Assembly: GCA_023443725.1 (NCBI GenBank)
Contig: JAEZTF010000019.1
Location: 1-59,742 of the forward strand
Origin: Candidatus Parcubacteria bacterium
GTDB taxonomy: Bacteria; Patescibacteriota; Microgenomatia; UBA12405
Direction: 5' to 3'
DNA length: 59,742 nt
Each line of letters starts with the position of its first letter. The stretch's first letter is position 1. Shown one piece after another: positions 14,951 through 23,691 of the stretch. The notes beneath the pieces are model-generated. The model made no database searches. It had not been told where the DNA came from and saw only the letters and a program-made list of their open reading frames with translations. The translations under genes were made by a program, and so were the position numbers.

Positions 14951-17311
14951 TTATTTAAAAAGATTTTTGTAGATTTCGGAGTAATGAGAAACAGGAATAA
15001 ATTTAATATCCTTTTTAACCTCATTAGGAATATCGACTAAATTCTTTTGATTGTCTTTGGGAATAAAAATAGTTTTTAAACCAGCTCGATGAGCAGCAAT
15101 AGATTTTTCTTTTAATCCCCCAATTTCTAAAATATTTCCTCTTAAAGTAATTTCTCCGGTCATACCAACTTCCTTTGGAATTGGAGTATTTTTTAAAGCT
15201 GATACCAAAGCAGTGGTAATAGCCCCACCAGCACTAGGGCCATCTTTAGGAGTGGCGCCTTCTGGAACATGAATGTGAATATCAATTTTATGGAAATCTT
15301 GTTTAATACCAAATTCTTTTGATTGAGAACGAACAAAAGATAAAGCAGCTTGACATGATTCTTTCATTACTGAGCCTAATTTTCCGGTCAATATTAACTG
15401 ACCTTTACCTGGCATGATATTGACTTCAATAAAAAGAATATCACCTCCAACACTGGTCCAAGCTAAACCAGTAGAAACTCCGATTTCATTTTTTTTGCCC
15501 TTAAGTGTGGGAGAAAATTTTTCTGGGCCTAAGAATTTTTTAATAATATCAATATCATTTAAATCAACTTTTTTGACTTTTGAGGTGACTATTTTTTTGG
15601 CAACTTTTCTAAAGAGTGAAGCAATCACCCGTTCAAGACTTCGAACTCCAGATTCTCTAGTATATTTTTCAATAATATATTTTAGAGTTTCATCTTTGAG
15701 ATCGACGATATTGTTTGATTTAAGACCATTGGCAGAAAGTTGTTTTTTGATTAAATATTTTTTGGCAATGTGAAATTTTTCATCGACAGTATAACCAGAA
15801 AAATTGATAATCTCTAAACGATCACGAAGTGGACCTGGAATAGTAGACAGATCATTACCTGTTAGGATAAAAAATACTTTGGAAAGATCGACAGGAAAAT
15901 CAATATAATGATCAGAAAACTCACGATTTTGTTCTGGATCAAGAGTTTCTAATAAAGCTGATGATGGATCGCCACGAAAATCAGCACCAATTTTATCAAC
16001 TTCATCAAGCATAAAAACTGGATTCATTGATTTGGCATCTTTTAGACCTTTAATTATTCGTCCGGGCATAGCACCGACATAAGTACGACGATGACCTCTG
16101 ATTTCAGCTTCATCACGAATACCACCAAGAGAAGCACGAACAAATTCTCGACCTAAAGAAGCAGCAATTGATTTACCAATTGAAGTTTTACCAACACCTG
16201 GAGGACCAATGAAACAAAGTATGTTGGCAATGTTAGCATCGGCTGTTTTATCTTGACTTTTTAAGTTAAGAACGGCTAAATATTCTAAGATTCTTTCTTT
16301 AACATCTTTAATACCATAATGGTCTTGATCTAAAATTTGAGCGGCTTGTTTGATACTGTTTTTTGAACTACTATATTTACCAAATGGCAGTTCGACAATA
16401 GTTTCTAAATAGGTTTTTATATAACTTGCTTCAGGAGCCATAGACCCCATTTCAATAAGTCGATTTAATTCTTTAAGCAACTTCTTTTTAATTTCTTTAC
16501 TGACTTTAAGTTTTTTTAATTTAGTTTCTAATTCATCAAATTCACCATTTGATTCACCAAGTTTTTTTAATTCTTTTTCGATTTGTCGTTTACGTTCTTC
16601 TAAAACGTTTCTTTTGATACCGGTATTAAATTTTTCTTGAGTTTTTTCTTCAATAGATCGTTCAAGTTCAGCAACTTTCATTTCTTGAACTAATAATTCA
16701 GTAACGGTTCTTAATCGTTGACTAACAATTAATGTTTCAAGTAAAGATTGTTTTTCAGATAATTTAGCATCGACGGAAAAAGAAACTTGATCAGCCAAAT
16801 CGCTACTAGAAACACCAGTAGAAAGTTGCATCATAGCTGGAAGATCAAATTGTCGACCGACAGCAAAAGCTTTTTTAAGTTGACTCAACAAAGCCTCAGC
16901 TGAACGTTGAACTTCAGTAAGAGGTTCTGGAACTATTGGTAAATCAACATATTCGGCTAAAAATAGTGGTTCGGTTTTTAAAATGTTGACAATATTGACC
17001 CGAGAAATACCTTTAACGATAGCATGTAAACTACCATCAGTTTGAAGGACATGCTCAATTTTTGCCAAAACTCCAACAGAATATAAATCTTCTAATTTTG
17101 GATTTTCGGTTTTGGGATTTTGTTGGGTAACAATTAAAACTAGTTTATTAGTGTTATCGTAAGCATGAAGTAAGGAGTTCATTGATTCTTTACGACCAAA
17201 AAAGAGTGATGTTTCGACTGAAGGAAAAAGAACAATATTACGAAGAGGAATTAGGGGTAATATTTTTCGAATTGGTTGGAGTGCAGAAGTTTCGTTTGGT
17301 ATTTCTGGCAT
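14951..17311 (-). CDS. lon: ATP-dependent protease Lon
   Basis: 786 residues. LON substrate-binding domain (LPLIPLRNIVLFPS onward), central coiled helices, AAA+ module with Walker A GPPGVGKTS (about 366) and Walker B VFMLDEVDK, and the protease domain with the catalytic serine in KDGPSAGGA and the lysine about 40 residues later. Degrades misfolded and regulatory proteins in the cytoplasm. The start is fixed at 17311: the 13 in-frame codons upstream are a promoter, not protein (TTGACA, 17 bases, TAGACT, then 10 bases to ATG). Confidence 0.95.
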   Translation of the reverse strand: MPEIPNETSALQPIRKILPLIPLRNIVLFPSVETSLFFGRKESMNSLLHAYDNTNKLVLIVTQQNPKTENPKLEDLYSVGVLAKIEHVLQTDGSLHAIVKGISRVNIVNILKTEPLFLAEYVDLPIVPEPLTEVQRSAEALLSQLKKAFAVGRQFDLPAMMQLSTGVSSSDLADQVSFSVDAKLSEKQSLLETLIVSQRLRTVTELLVQEMKVAELERSIEEKTQEKFNTGIKRNVLEERKRQIEKELKKLGESNGEFDELETKLKKLKVSKEIKKKLLKELNRLIEMGSMAPEASYIKTYLETIVELPFGKYSSSKNSIKQAAQILDQDHYGIKDVKERILEYLAVLNLKSQDKTADANIANILCFIGPPGVGKTSIGKSIAASLGREFVRASLGGIRDEAEIRGHRRTYVGAMPGRIIKGLKDAKSMNPVFMLDEVDKIGADFRGDPSSALLETLDPEQNREFSDHYIDFPVDLSKVFFILTGNDLSTIPGPLRDRLEIINFSGYTVDEKFHIAKKYLIKKQLSANGLKSNNIVDLKDETLKYIIEKYTRESGVRSLERVIASLFRKVAKKIVTSKVKKVDLNDIDIIKKFLGPEKFSPTLKGKKNEIGVSTGLAWTSVGGDILFIEVNIMPGKGQLILTGKLGSVMKESCQAALSFVRSQSKEFGIKQDFHKIDIHIHVPEGATPKDGPSAGGAITTALVSALKNTPIPKEVGMTGEITLRGNILEIGGLKEKSIAAHRAGLKTIFIPKDNQKNLVDIPNEVKKDIKFIPVSHYSEIYKNLFK

Positions 17312-17321
17312 AGTAATTAGC

Positions 17322-17350
17322 AGTCTAACACTTGTATTGCTAAGTGTCAA
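17322..17350 (-). promoter_or_regulatory. Promoter of lon
   Basis: On the minus strand TTGACA (17350-17345), 17-base spacer, TAGACT (17327-17322), with the ATG at 17311. The -35 is the full sigma70 consensus. It implies a leader of only a few bases. Confidence 0.8.
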
Positions 17351-17383
17351 CTAATAAATGGTTATATAGTGTAAAATACATCA

Positions 17384-18295
17384 GTGAAAAATAAAAGTCA
17401 GATAGTCAAAAAAATAGGTAAAGTAGTAATCCTTGGTAGACCTAATACAGGTAAATCGACATTGTTAAATGCGATTATGTCCCAAAAGGTAGCCATTACT
17501 TCCCCATTACCGCAAACTACTCGAAAAAATACTCGAGTTCTTTTTAGTGATCAAAGAGGAGAAATTATTTTTAGTGATACTCCAGGAATAATTGGAAAAA
17601 TCAATGATTTAGTTGGTAAAAGAATAAATCGAGAAGCACCAAAAGAATTAGACAAAGCAGACGTAATACTTTGTTTAGTAGATATTTCTCGACCAAAAAA
17701 TGAAGAAGAAAATAAAGTAATTGGGCTAGTCAGAAAAGCAAAAGCTAAAAAAATCTTAGTTTATAACAAAATGGATATTGCTTTTGATTCAAAAGATCAT
17801 CTAGCTGAATACAACTATTTGGAAGAAGAATTTGATCGAGTGATTACCATAAGTGCAATTAAAGAAAAAAATATCAAATCTTTATTAAATGAAATATTTG
17901 ATTTATTACCAGAAAAAGAAAATAAAGAATTAAAATATAACATTGAATTGATGAGTGAAGGTAATAAACCAAAAATGGGCATGAATTCAAAAGAATATGT
18001 GGCGGAAATTATTCGAGAAAAAGCCTATCTTTTTTTACGAGAAGAAGTTCCATATTCAATGACAGTAGTGGTAAATGAAATTATTGATAAAAAGAAACTA
18101 ATTTTGATTAAGGCAACTATTTTTACTACGGCTGACAGATACAAAAAAATGATTATTGGTAGGGGTGGTAAAAAAATAAAAGAAATTGGTTACAATGCCA
18201 GAAAAGAATTAGAATTAATGTCAGAACGAAAAATATTTTTGGAATTGACAGTAGAAGTTGATAAACATTGGCCCGAAAGAGAAGTAGCTAATTAG
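17384..18295 (+). CDS. era: GTPase Era
   Basis: 303 residues. G1 GRPNTGKST, G2/G3 region with PQTTR and SDTPG, G4 NKMD, then the C-terminal KH domain with GRGGKKIKEIG. Binds 16S rRNA and checks 30S assembly. Starts with GTG, 6 bases after TAAAAT (17372-17377) and without Shine-Dalgarno, so a leaderless GTG start. Divergent from lon. Confidence 0.95.
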   Translation: MKNKSQIVKKIGKVVILGRPNTGKSTLLNAIMSQKVAITSPLPQTTRKNTRVLFSDQRGEIIFSDTPGIIGKINDLVGKRINREAPKELDKADVILCLVDISRPKNEEENKVIGLVRKAKAKKILVYNKMDIAFDSKDHLAEYNYLEEEFDRVITISAIKEKNIKSLLNEIFDLLPEKENKELKYNIELMSEGNKPKMGMNSKEYVAEIIREKAYLFLREEVPYSMTVVVNEIIDKKKLILIKATIFTTADRYKKMIIGRGGKKIKEIGYNARKELELMSERKIFLELTVEVDKHWPEREVAN

Positions 18296-18334
18296 TTAAT
18301 AGCTAGTAGTAATTAGTTTAGATATAATTGGCTA

Positions 18335-20164
18335 ATGAGTGAAATTAAGATCGCAGTTGTACAAATGGAAGTGGTGGCTGGTAGACCGGATATAAATCTA
18401 AAAAAAATTATTTTAAAGATTAAAGAGGCTAAAAAAAACCAAAATGACATTGTAATATTTCCAGAGATGGTAGTAAGTGGATACTTGATTAGTGACGAAT
18501 GGGAAAACGAAAGTTTGATTAAAAAATTAATGGAAATTAATGAAAAGATTAGAAAAGAAAGTGAGAATATAACTATAATTTGGGGAAATATATATGCTGA
18601 TTTTAATAAAACCGGTGAAGATGGAAGAGTCAGAAAATATAATGCAGCTTTTGTAGCTGCTAACGGAAAATGGATTAGTAACGGAGTTTTTGAAGGATAC
18701 ACTGTAAAAACTTTATTGCCAAAGTACCGTGAGTTTGACGATGAAAGATATTTTTGGTCAATGCAAAAAGTGGCTTTAGAAAAAAATAAAAAGATTGAGG
18801 AATTATTAAAACCATTTAAAATTCAAACAAAAAAAGGTGAATTAAAATTGGGATTAACTCTGTGTGAAGATATGTGGTGTGAGAATTATTTGATTGACCC
18901 AACAGAGATATTATTAAAAAATGGAGCAGAATTAATAGTTAATATTTCGGCCTCACCTTGGACTTGGAGAAAAAATATAAAACGTCACCAAATAGTTAAA
19001 ACTTTATTAAAAAATAATCCGGTGAATTTTATTTATTGTAATAATATTGGAATTCAAAACAATGGTAAAAATATATTTTTGTTTGATGGAAGTTCAACTG
19101 TATACAACCAAAACGGCGAAATAACGGCAGTGGCAGAACCATACAAGGAAGAAATTTTAAATATTAATTTAATAAAAAACAAAATTATTTTAGACCAAGA
19201 AGTTTCTGATGAAAAAGATACTCAAGAACTTTATGAAGGTTTGGTTTTTGGAATTAAAAAATTTTTTGAACAAACTGGTATAAAAAAAGCAATAATAGGA
19301 ATTAGCGGTGGAATAGATTCGGCATTATCGATAAGTTTGTTAGTAGAAGCATTAGGAAAAGAAAAAATATTAGGGGTAAATATGCCATCGAAATTTAATT
19401 CTGATTTAACTAAAAATTTGGCCCAAAGATTAGCTATAAATTTAGATATAGACTATAAAATAATACCGATACAAGACGGAGTTGATTTGACCATAGAACA
19501 ATTAAAAGAAAATAATTTTGAAATTAATGAAATAACTAAAGAAAATATTCAAGCAAGAGATCGAGGTAGTAGAATTTTAGCTGGAGTGGCAGCTTGTGTT
19601 GGTGGAGTAATAATTAATAATAGCAACAAAACAGAAATGGCCTTGGGTTATACAACTCTTTATGGCGACATGAATGGAGCAATATGTCCTTTGGCTGATT
19701 TATATAAAAGTGAAGTATATCGATTGGCAAAATATATTAATGATATTAACCGAAAAGAAATTATTCCAAAAGAAATTTTTGAAATAGTACCGTCTGCAGA
19801 ATTAAGTAATAAACAAGATATTACTAAAGGTAGAGGTGACCCAATTCTCTACCTTTATCACGACAAATTAGTCAGAGCTTTTGTGGAATTTAGAAAAGAT
19901 CCAACTGAGATTTTAGATTGGTACGACAATGGAATGATTGAAGAAGAAATGAAGTTGGATAAAGGGTTAATTAGTAAATATTTTAAAAATAGAAGTGAAT
20001 TTAAAAAAGATTTAGAAGAAAAATGGAAATTATATAAATTAAATTATTTTAAAAGAATTCAAGCACCACCAATAATTGCAGTAAGCAGAAGAGCTTTTGG
20101 ATTTGATCTGAGAGAATCACAAGATGGAGCATATTTAATTGACAGTGATTCTAATTTACTTTAG
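18335..20164 (+). CDS. nadE: Glutamine-dependent NAD+ synthetase
   Basis: 609 residues with two domains. The N-terminal nitrilase-type amidase (1 to about 270) has the Glu-Lys-Cys triad in FPEMVVSG, LLPKYREFDD and LTLCEDMW, and it releases ammonia from glutamine. The C-terminal NAD synthetase has the PP-loop GISGGIDSALS (about 325) and TALGYTTLYGD-like ALGYTTLYGDMNG. It amidates nicotinate adenine dinucleotide to NAD+. With the NMNAT at 54223 this indicates at least partial NAD synthesis. The ATG is 6 bases after TATAAT (18323-18328); leaderless. 39 bases follow the era stop. Confidence 0.93.
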   Translation: MSEIKIAVVQMEVVAGRPDINLKKIILKIKEAKKNQNDIVIFPEMVVSGYLISDEWENESLIKKLMEINEKIRKESENITIIWGNIYADFNKTGEDGRVRKYNAAFVAANGKWISNGVFEGYTVKTLLPKYREFDDERYFWSMQKVALEKNKKIEELLKPFKIQTKKGELKLGLTLCEDMWCENYLIDPTEILLKNGAELIVNISASPWTWRKNIKRHQIVKTLLKNNPVNFIYCNNIGIQNNGKNIFLFDGSSTVYNQNGEITAVAEPYKEEILNINLIKNKIILDQEVSDEKDTQELYEGLVFGIKKFFEQTGIKKAIIGISGGIDSALSISLLVEALGKEKILGVNMPSKFNSDLTKNLAQRLAINLDIDYKIIPIQDGVDLTIEQLKENNFEINEITKENIQARDRGSRILAGVAACVGGVIINNSNKTEMALGYTTLYGDMNGAICPLADLYKSEVYRLAKYINDINRKEIIPKEIFEIVPSAELSNKQDITKGRGDPILYLYHDKLVRAFVEFRKDPTEILDWYDNGMIEEEMKLDKGLISKYFKNRSEFKKDLEEKWKLYKLNYFKRIQAPPIIAVSRRAFGFDLRESQDGAYLIDSDSNLL

Positions 20165-20194
20165 ACTGAAAGTGTTAACATTTAAATTTAAAAT

Positions 20195-20620
20195 ATGGCA
20201 AAAACAGGAAAATTCTTTTTAGCAACAATGTTTGGCGCAGTTGCTGGCGTTGTTGGCGGTTTATTATTAGCCCCAAAATCTGGCAAAGAAACCAGAGAAG
20301 ATATAAAAAAATTGATGGCAAAATTGGGCAAAGAAGTTCAAGGAACAGTTAAAGATACTAAAGAAAAAGTGACTGATATTTTTGGACAAGTAACAGATAC
20401 AACTATGGCTAAATATAAAGAAGTTAAATCAGCAGTGATGAATAAAATTGCTGAGGTAAAGACCGCTGGTAAAGAAATTGATAAAGAAAAATATGGAATA
20501 GTGGTAGAAGATGTGGTTAATGAATTTAAAGATGATTTTAAAGAAACCAAAGATGGAGCTAGAAAAATGGTTTCTTATTTAAAGAAAGATTGGATCAAAG
20601 TTAAAAAAGCTTTATTTTAA
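20195..20620 (+). CDS. YtxH-like small membrane protein
   Basis: 141 residues. Residues 7-28 form a glycine-rich membrane helix followed by LLLAPKSGKETREDI, the YtxH/DUF948-type signature of Gram-positive stress proteins. The rest is a long amphipathic lysine/glutamate helix of the kind seen in apolipoprotein-like or coiled-coil proteins. Role unclear, perhaps envelope stress. The last 4 bases overlap the convergent obg stop. Confidence 0.75.
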   Translation: MAKTGKFFLATMFGAVAGVVGGLLLAPKSGKETREDIKKLMAKLGKEVQGTVKDTKEKVTDIFGQVTDTTMAKYKEVKSAVMNKIAEVKTAGKEIDKEKYGIVVEDVVNEFKDDFKETKDGARKMVSYLKKDWIKVKKALF

Positions 20621-21564
20621 AAGCTTTTGGCAATCAAATCATTAAGTTTTTTAATACTGTCAGAGTCGATGATTGAAGTTGAAACATCGGCTCTGATTTT
20701 TTTGGCAATCTGCTTAATTTCTTTTTCGGTTTTGGTATCAGTTTTGGTTAAAACAATTATTTCTGGTTTTTTGGCTAACACAGAACTGTAATTAGATAAC
20801 TCTTGACGAACTGTTTGGTAATCTTTTAAAGGATTTTCACTTTCAGCAGAAACGCAATGAATCAAAAGATGAGTACGTTCAATATGCTTTAAAAATTTAA
20901 TTCCTAATCCCCGACCATCAGCGGCACCTTCTATAAGCCCTGGGATATCGGCTATAACTAAACCTCCTTTAGTAACTCCTAAATTTGGTTCAAGAGTAGT
21001 AAAGGCGTAATTAGCCACTTTAGCATTGGCTGGAGTAAGTTCATTTAATAAACTGGTTTTACCAGCATTAGGTAAACCAATTAGACCAATTTGAGCAATA
21101 AGCTTGAGTTGAAGAAAAAGTTTTTTGGGAGTGCATTTGAAACCCAATTCTCTTTCTTGAGGAGTTTGATTAGTGGCGGAACGAAACATCCAATTGCCTC
21201 GACCACCTTTTCCACCACGAGCAATTAAAACTTTTTGATTAACTTCGGTTAATTCAATAGAAGTACCATTATCATAATTAACTACAGTACCAGTTGGAAC
21301 TTCAATTATTAAATCATCACCATTTTTACCAGTACGATTGTTTCTGCCACCTGGCTCACCGTTTTGAGCGGCATATACTTTGGCATGACGAAATTGATTT
21401 AATTTACTAAAATCAGAAACTGCTTGAAAATAGACTGAACCACCATGGCCACCATTACCACCGTCTGGTCCACCTTTGGGACGAAAAGCATCTGAGTAAA
21501 AATGGACTATACCATTTCCGCCATCTCCGGCCTTAACTAGAATTTGAACTTCATCAATTAACAT
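20617..21564 (-). CDS. obgE: GTPase Obg
   Basis: 315 residues. Obg glycine-rich N-terminal fold (1-158: GDGGNGIVHF, PKGGPDGGNGGHGG, GEPGGRNNRTGKNG) followed by the G domain with GLPNAGKTS, DIPGLIEGA and LTKTD. It acts in late 50S assembly and stress control. The length stops at the end of the G domain, so the OCT C-terminal domain of many Obg proteins (often over 400 residues) is absent. The ATG is 6 bases after TATAAT (21571-21576, minus strand); leaderless. Confidence 0.93.
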   Translation of the reverse strand: MLIDEVQILVKAGDGGNGIVHFYSDAFRPKGGPDGGNGGHGGSVYFQAVSDFSKLNQFRHAKVYAAQNGEPGGRNNRTGKNGDDLIIEVPTGTVVNYDNGTSIELTEVNQKVLIARGGKGGRGNWMFRSATNQTPQERELGFKCTPKKLFLQLKLIAQIGLIGLPNAGKTSLLNELTPANAKVANYAFTTLEPNLGVTKGGLVIADIPGLIEGAADGRGLGIKFLKHIERTHLLIHCVSAESENPLKDYQTVRQELSNYSSVLAKKPEIIVLTKTDTKTEKEIKQIAKKIRADVSTSIIDSDSIKKLNDLIAKSF

Positions 21565-21582
21565 GTGTGTATTATAACGAAA

Positions 21583-21628
21583 AAAAAGACCGAAGGGTTG
21601 GTTTTATTGTATACCCAACGGTCTTTTT
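21583..21628. terminator. Bidirectional terminator between two minus-strand genes
   Basis: GACCG with GGTTGG pairs with CCAAC and CGGTC across a short loop, with A-runs on the left and T-runs on the right, so it can act on both strands. On the minus strand it ends the 66-aa zinc protein gene just before the obg promoter. Confidence 0.7.
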
Positions 21629-21641
21629 AATCTGAAATTTC

Positions 21642-21842
21642 TTATTTTGGTTGTGAAGATGGTTGTTTCTTGGCGGCTTTATGAGCACCTCTACACGAAC
21701 AAGAATACTTATAGTTATCTTCGTGTTCATATCTGTAATCACGTTCTGGAATTACTATTCCGTTGCAATAAATACAACGAAATACGCCGTCGATCAAGAC
21801 GCATTGAGTGTCAACAAATGTTTTTTTCTTAAAATGGCACAT
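21642..21842 (-). CDS. Small zinc-binding protein, 66 aa
   Basis: 66 residues with cysteines at MCHF, TQC, CIYC and CSCR. CIYC (about 23-26) and CSC (about 48-50) with nearby His are enough for one zinc site; the C-terminus is basic and disordered (KAAKKQPSSQPK). A strong leadered expression signal is present: promoter at 21881-21909, AAAGGAG seven bases before the ATG, and a terminator after. Function unknown. It could be a nucleic-acid-binding or ribosome-associated protein. Confidence 0.7.
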   Translation of the reverse strand: MCHFKKKTFVDTQCVLIDGVFRCIYCNGIVIPERDYRYEHEDNYKYSCSCRGAHKAAKKQPSSQPK

Positions 21843-21880
21843 TTTTTTACTCCTTTCTAATTTCAGATTGTTAATTTGTG

Positions 21881-21909
21881 ACTATATCGTAAAAATTTGA
21901 TTGCAACAA
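21881..21909 (-). promoter_or_regulatory. Promoter of the 66-aa zinc protein
   Basis: On the minus strand TTGTTG (21909-21904), 17-base spacer, TATAGT (21886-21881), leader of about 35 bases, then AAAGGAG and ATG. A small inverted repeat (TTGATTG/CAATCAA) overlaps the -35. Confidence 0.6.
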
Positions 21910-21948
21910 TCAATTTTATCTATAGTGGCTGATTTTAGCACAAAAATT

Positions 21949-22947
21949 TTATTTGGATTCGGTGGCGAGTTGACCACAGGCAGCGGAAAAGTTTTGACCA
22001 AAAGATCGACGAAGAGAAAAATTAACTCGATAATCTTCTAAGTATTTAATAAACATTTGTTGTTGATCTTTAGTGGCTGGATTTAAACCACCATTAACAG
22101 GATTTAAAGGAATTAAATTGACAAAGAATAAATGGTGAGAATGAATAAAGTCAGCCAATAATTTGGCATCATTTTGGGATGTATTTTTATCGGTTAGAGC
22201 GTATTCAAAAAATAATTGACGATTGGTGTGATTAACATAATATAAACAAGCTTTTTTAAGAGCGTCTAGATCGAATTGACGAGCAATTGGCATAATAGAG
22301 GCACGATATTTTTGATCGGCTGAATGAAGAGAAATAGCGAGGTTTATTTGAGTATCTAATTTAGTAAACTCAATAATTTTATCGGCTACACCAGCAGTAG
22401 AAATACTAATTTTGCGAGCACCAATTTTAAGACCATTTGGAGAATGAATTATTTTTAAAGCTTCAATTAAATTATCCCAATTTAGGAAAGGCTCTCCCAT
22501 ACCCATAAAAACAATCCTTCCAACAAAAGCAGGGTATATCTTTTGATTCCAATAAAGAATTTGATCAACAATTTCGTCAACAGTTAAATTTCTTTTTAAA
22601 CCCATTTTGCCGGTGGCACAAAATTTACAACCAAGTGGACAACCGACCTGACAAGAAACACAAGCCGTAATCCAGTCTTCATAATTCATAAGAACTGATT
22701 CAATTAAACTGCCATCAGATAATTTTAAAAGTGATTTTTGAGTAGATTGATCACCAATATTTTTCTCTTCTTCAACTGAAAGTAAAGACATTTGGGTTGA
22801 TAATTTAGCACGTAAATCAAGGGAAAGATCGGTCATTTGATCAAAACTCTCATAACGACCAGAATAATAATTTTTGATTATTTGACGGTAACGAAAATCG
22901 GGAAGATCTTGTTGTTTTATAAAATCTTTTAGTTGGTTTAAGTCCAT
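21949..22947 (-). CDS. rlmN: 23S rRNA/tRNA adenine C2-methyltransferase RlmN
   Basis: 332 residues. Radical-SAM cluster CPLGCKFCATG (CxxxCxxC), preceded by the structural cysteine VSCQVGC, then GMGEPFLNWDN and the C-terminal catalytic cysteine in FSAACGQL. It methylates A2503 of 23S rRNA and A37 of some tRNAs. The ATG follows the trxA stop by 3 bases; last gene of the minus-strand operon that begins at 26586. Confidence 0.93.
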   Translation of the reverse strand: MDLNQLKDFIKQQDLPDFRYRQIIKNYYSGRYESFDQMTDLSLDLRAKLSTQMSLLSVEEEKNIGDQSTQKSLLKLSDGSLIESVLMNYEDWITACVSCQVGCPLGCKFCATGKMGLKRNLTVDEIVDQILYWNQKIYPAFVGRIVFMGMGEPFLNWDNLIEALKIIHSPNGLKIGARKISISTAGVADKIIEFTKLDTQINLAISLHSADQKYRASIMPIARQFDLDALKKACLYYVNHTNRQLFFEYALTDKNTSQNDAKLLADFIHSHHLFFVNLIPLNPVNGGLNPATKDQQQMFIKYLEDYRVNFSLRRSFGQNFSAACGQLATESK

Positions 22948-22950
22948 TGA

Positions 22951-23262
22951 TTATGCTTTATCGATGGCGTTTAGGTAATCTTGTTTTTGTCTAAATCCAA
23001 CAATAGTTTCAATAACTTGTCCATCTTTAAACAACATTACAGTAGGAATACCAGTAATATTATATTTCATGGATATATCTTGAGCTTCATCAACATTGAC
23101 TTTGACAACTTTGACATCTTTTACTTCAGTGGCAATTTCTTCAATAACTGGACCAAGCATTTGACAAGGACCACACCAAGGGGCCCAAAAATCAACTAAA
23201 ACTTTACCTTTAAAGTCTAAAACTTCTTTTTGAAAATCTGATTGATTAATGTTTTGTGCCAT
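22951..23262 (-). CDS. trxA: Thioredoxin
   Basis: 103 residues, full thioredoxin fold with the active site WCGPC (Cys30 and Cys33) and the cis-proline loop GIPTVMLF. Cytoplasmic disulfide reductase; it also could supply electrons to RlmN chemistry and other reductases. It has its own TATAAT box (minus strand, 23277-23272) 9 bases before the ATG, although it sits inside an operon-like run. Confidence 0.95.
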   Translation of the reverse strand: MAQNINQSDFQKEVLDFKGKVLVDFWAPWCGPCQMLGPVIEEIATEVKDVKVVKVNVDEAQDISMKYNITGIPTVMLFKDGQVIETIVGFRQKQDYLNAIDKA

Positions 23263-23282
23263 ATGCTGATTATTATAAACTA

Positions 23283-23678
23283 TTATTTTGATTTAACTAG
23301 TTTAGCAGTATAGATTATTTGACGAACAACACCATCTGGACCTTCAATTTGGTTAGTACCGGAGATAGAAACGTATTGAGAGAGATAGTCTGATAAAGCA
23401 ATTTTAATTTCTTTAAGTTGAGTTTGAGTTTCTTTTAATTTATCAATATTAGTTTTGGCAGCAGGAATATTTAAAGCCTTTTGACGAGCAGCGGCTCTTA
23501 ATTTAGCTGTTTTTTTGGCTTCTTTATCAGCTTCTTGAAACTCTGTATTACTTTCTAAAATTTCATCCAACATTGATTTGTATTCTTTTACCTCATAAGT
23601 AAGGTCATTCAATTTTGAATTGGCGCTATTAATAAGAGATTCAATGTTGAGCAATGTTGCTACTTTATTTTCGTCTGG
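23283..23678 (-). CDS. Coiled-coil hypothetical protein
   Basis: 131 residues, not recognised. Two long helical heptad-like stretches (about 15-50 and 80-105) separated by an Ala/Lys-rich segment (KTAKLRAAARQKALN), then a short beta-rich end (GPDGVVRQIIYTAKL). The start is set at ATG 23678, 13 bases after the dus stop; the upstream in-frame TTG would lie inside dus. Position between dus and trxA suggests housekeeping, but nothing more can be read. Confidence 0.6.
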   Translation of the reverse strand, partial: PDENKVATLLNIESLINSANSKLNDLTYEVKEYKSMLDEILESNTEFQEADKEAKKTAKLRAAARQKALNIPAAKTNIDKLKETQTQLKEIKIALSDYLSQYVSISGTNQIEGPDGVVRQIIYTAKLVKSK

Positions 23679-23691
23679 CATATTTTTAACT

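Noticed and set aside
17312..17350. Longer Lon N-terminus
   Set aside because: The 13 extra codons contain a full TTGACA-17-TAGACT promoter; the family's N-terminus begins downstream of 17311.
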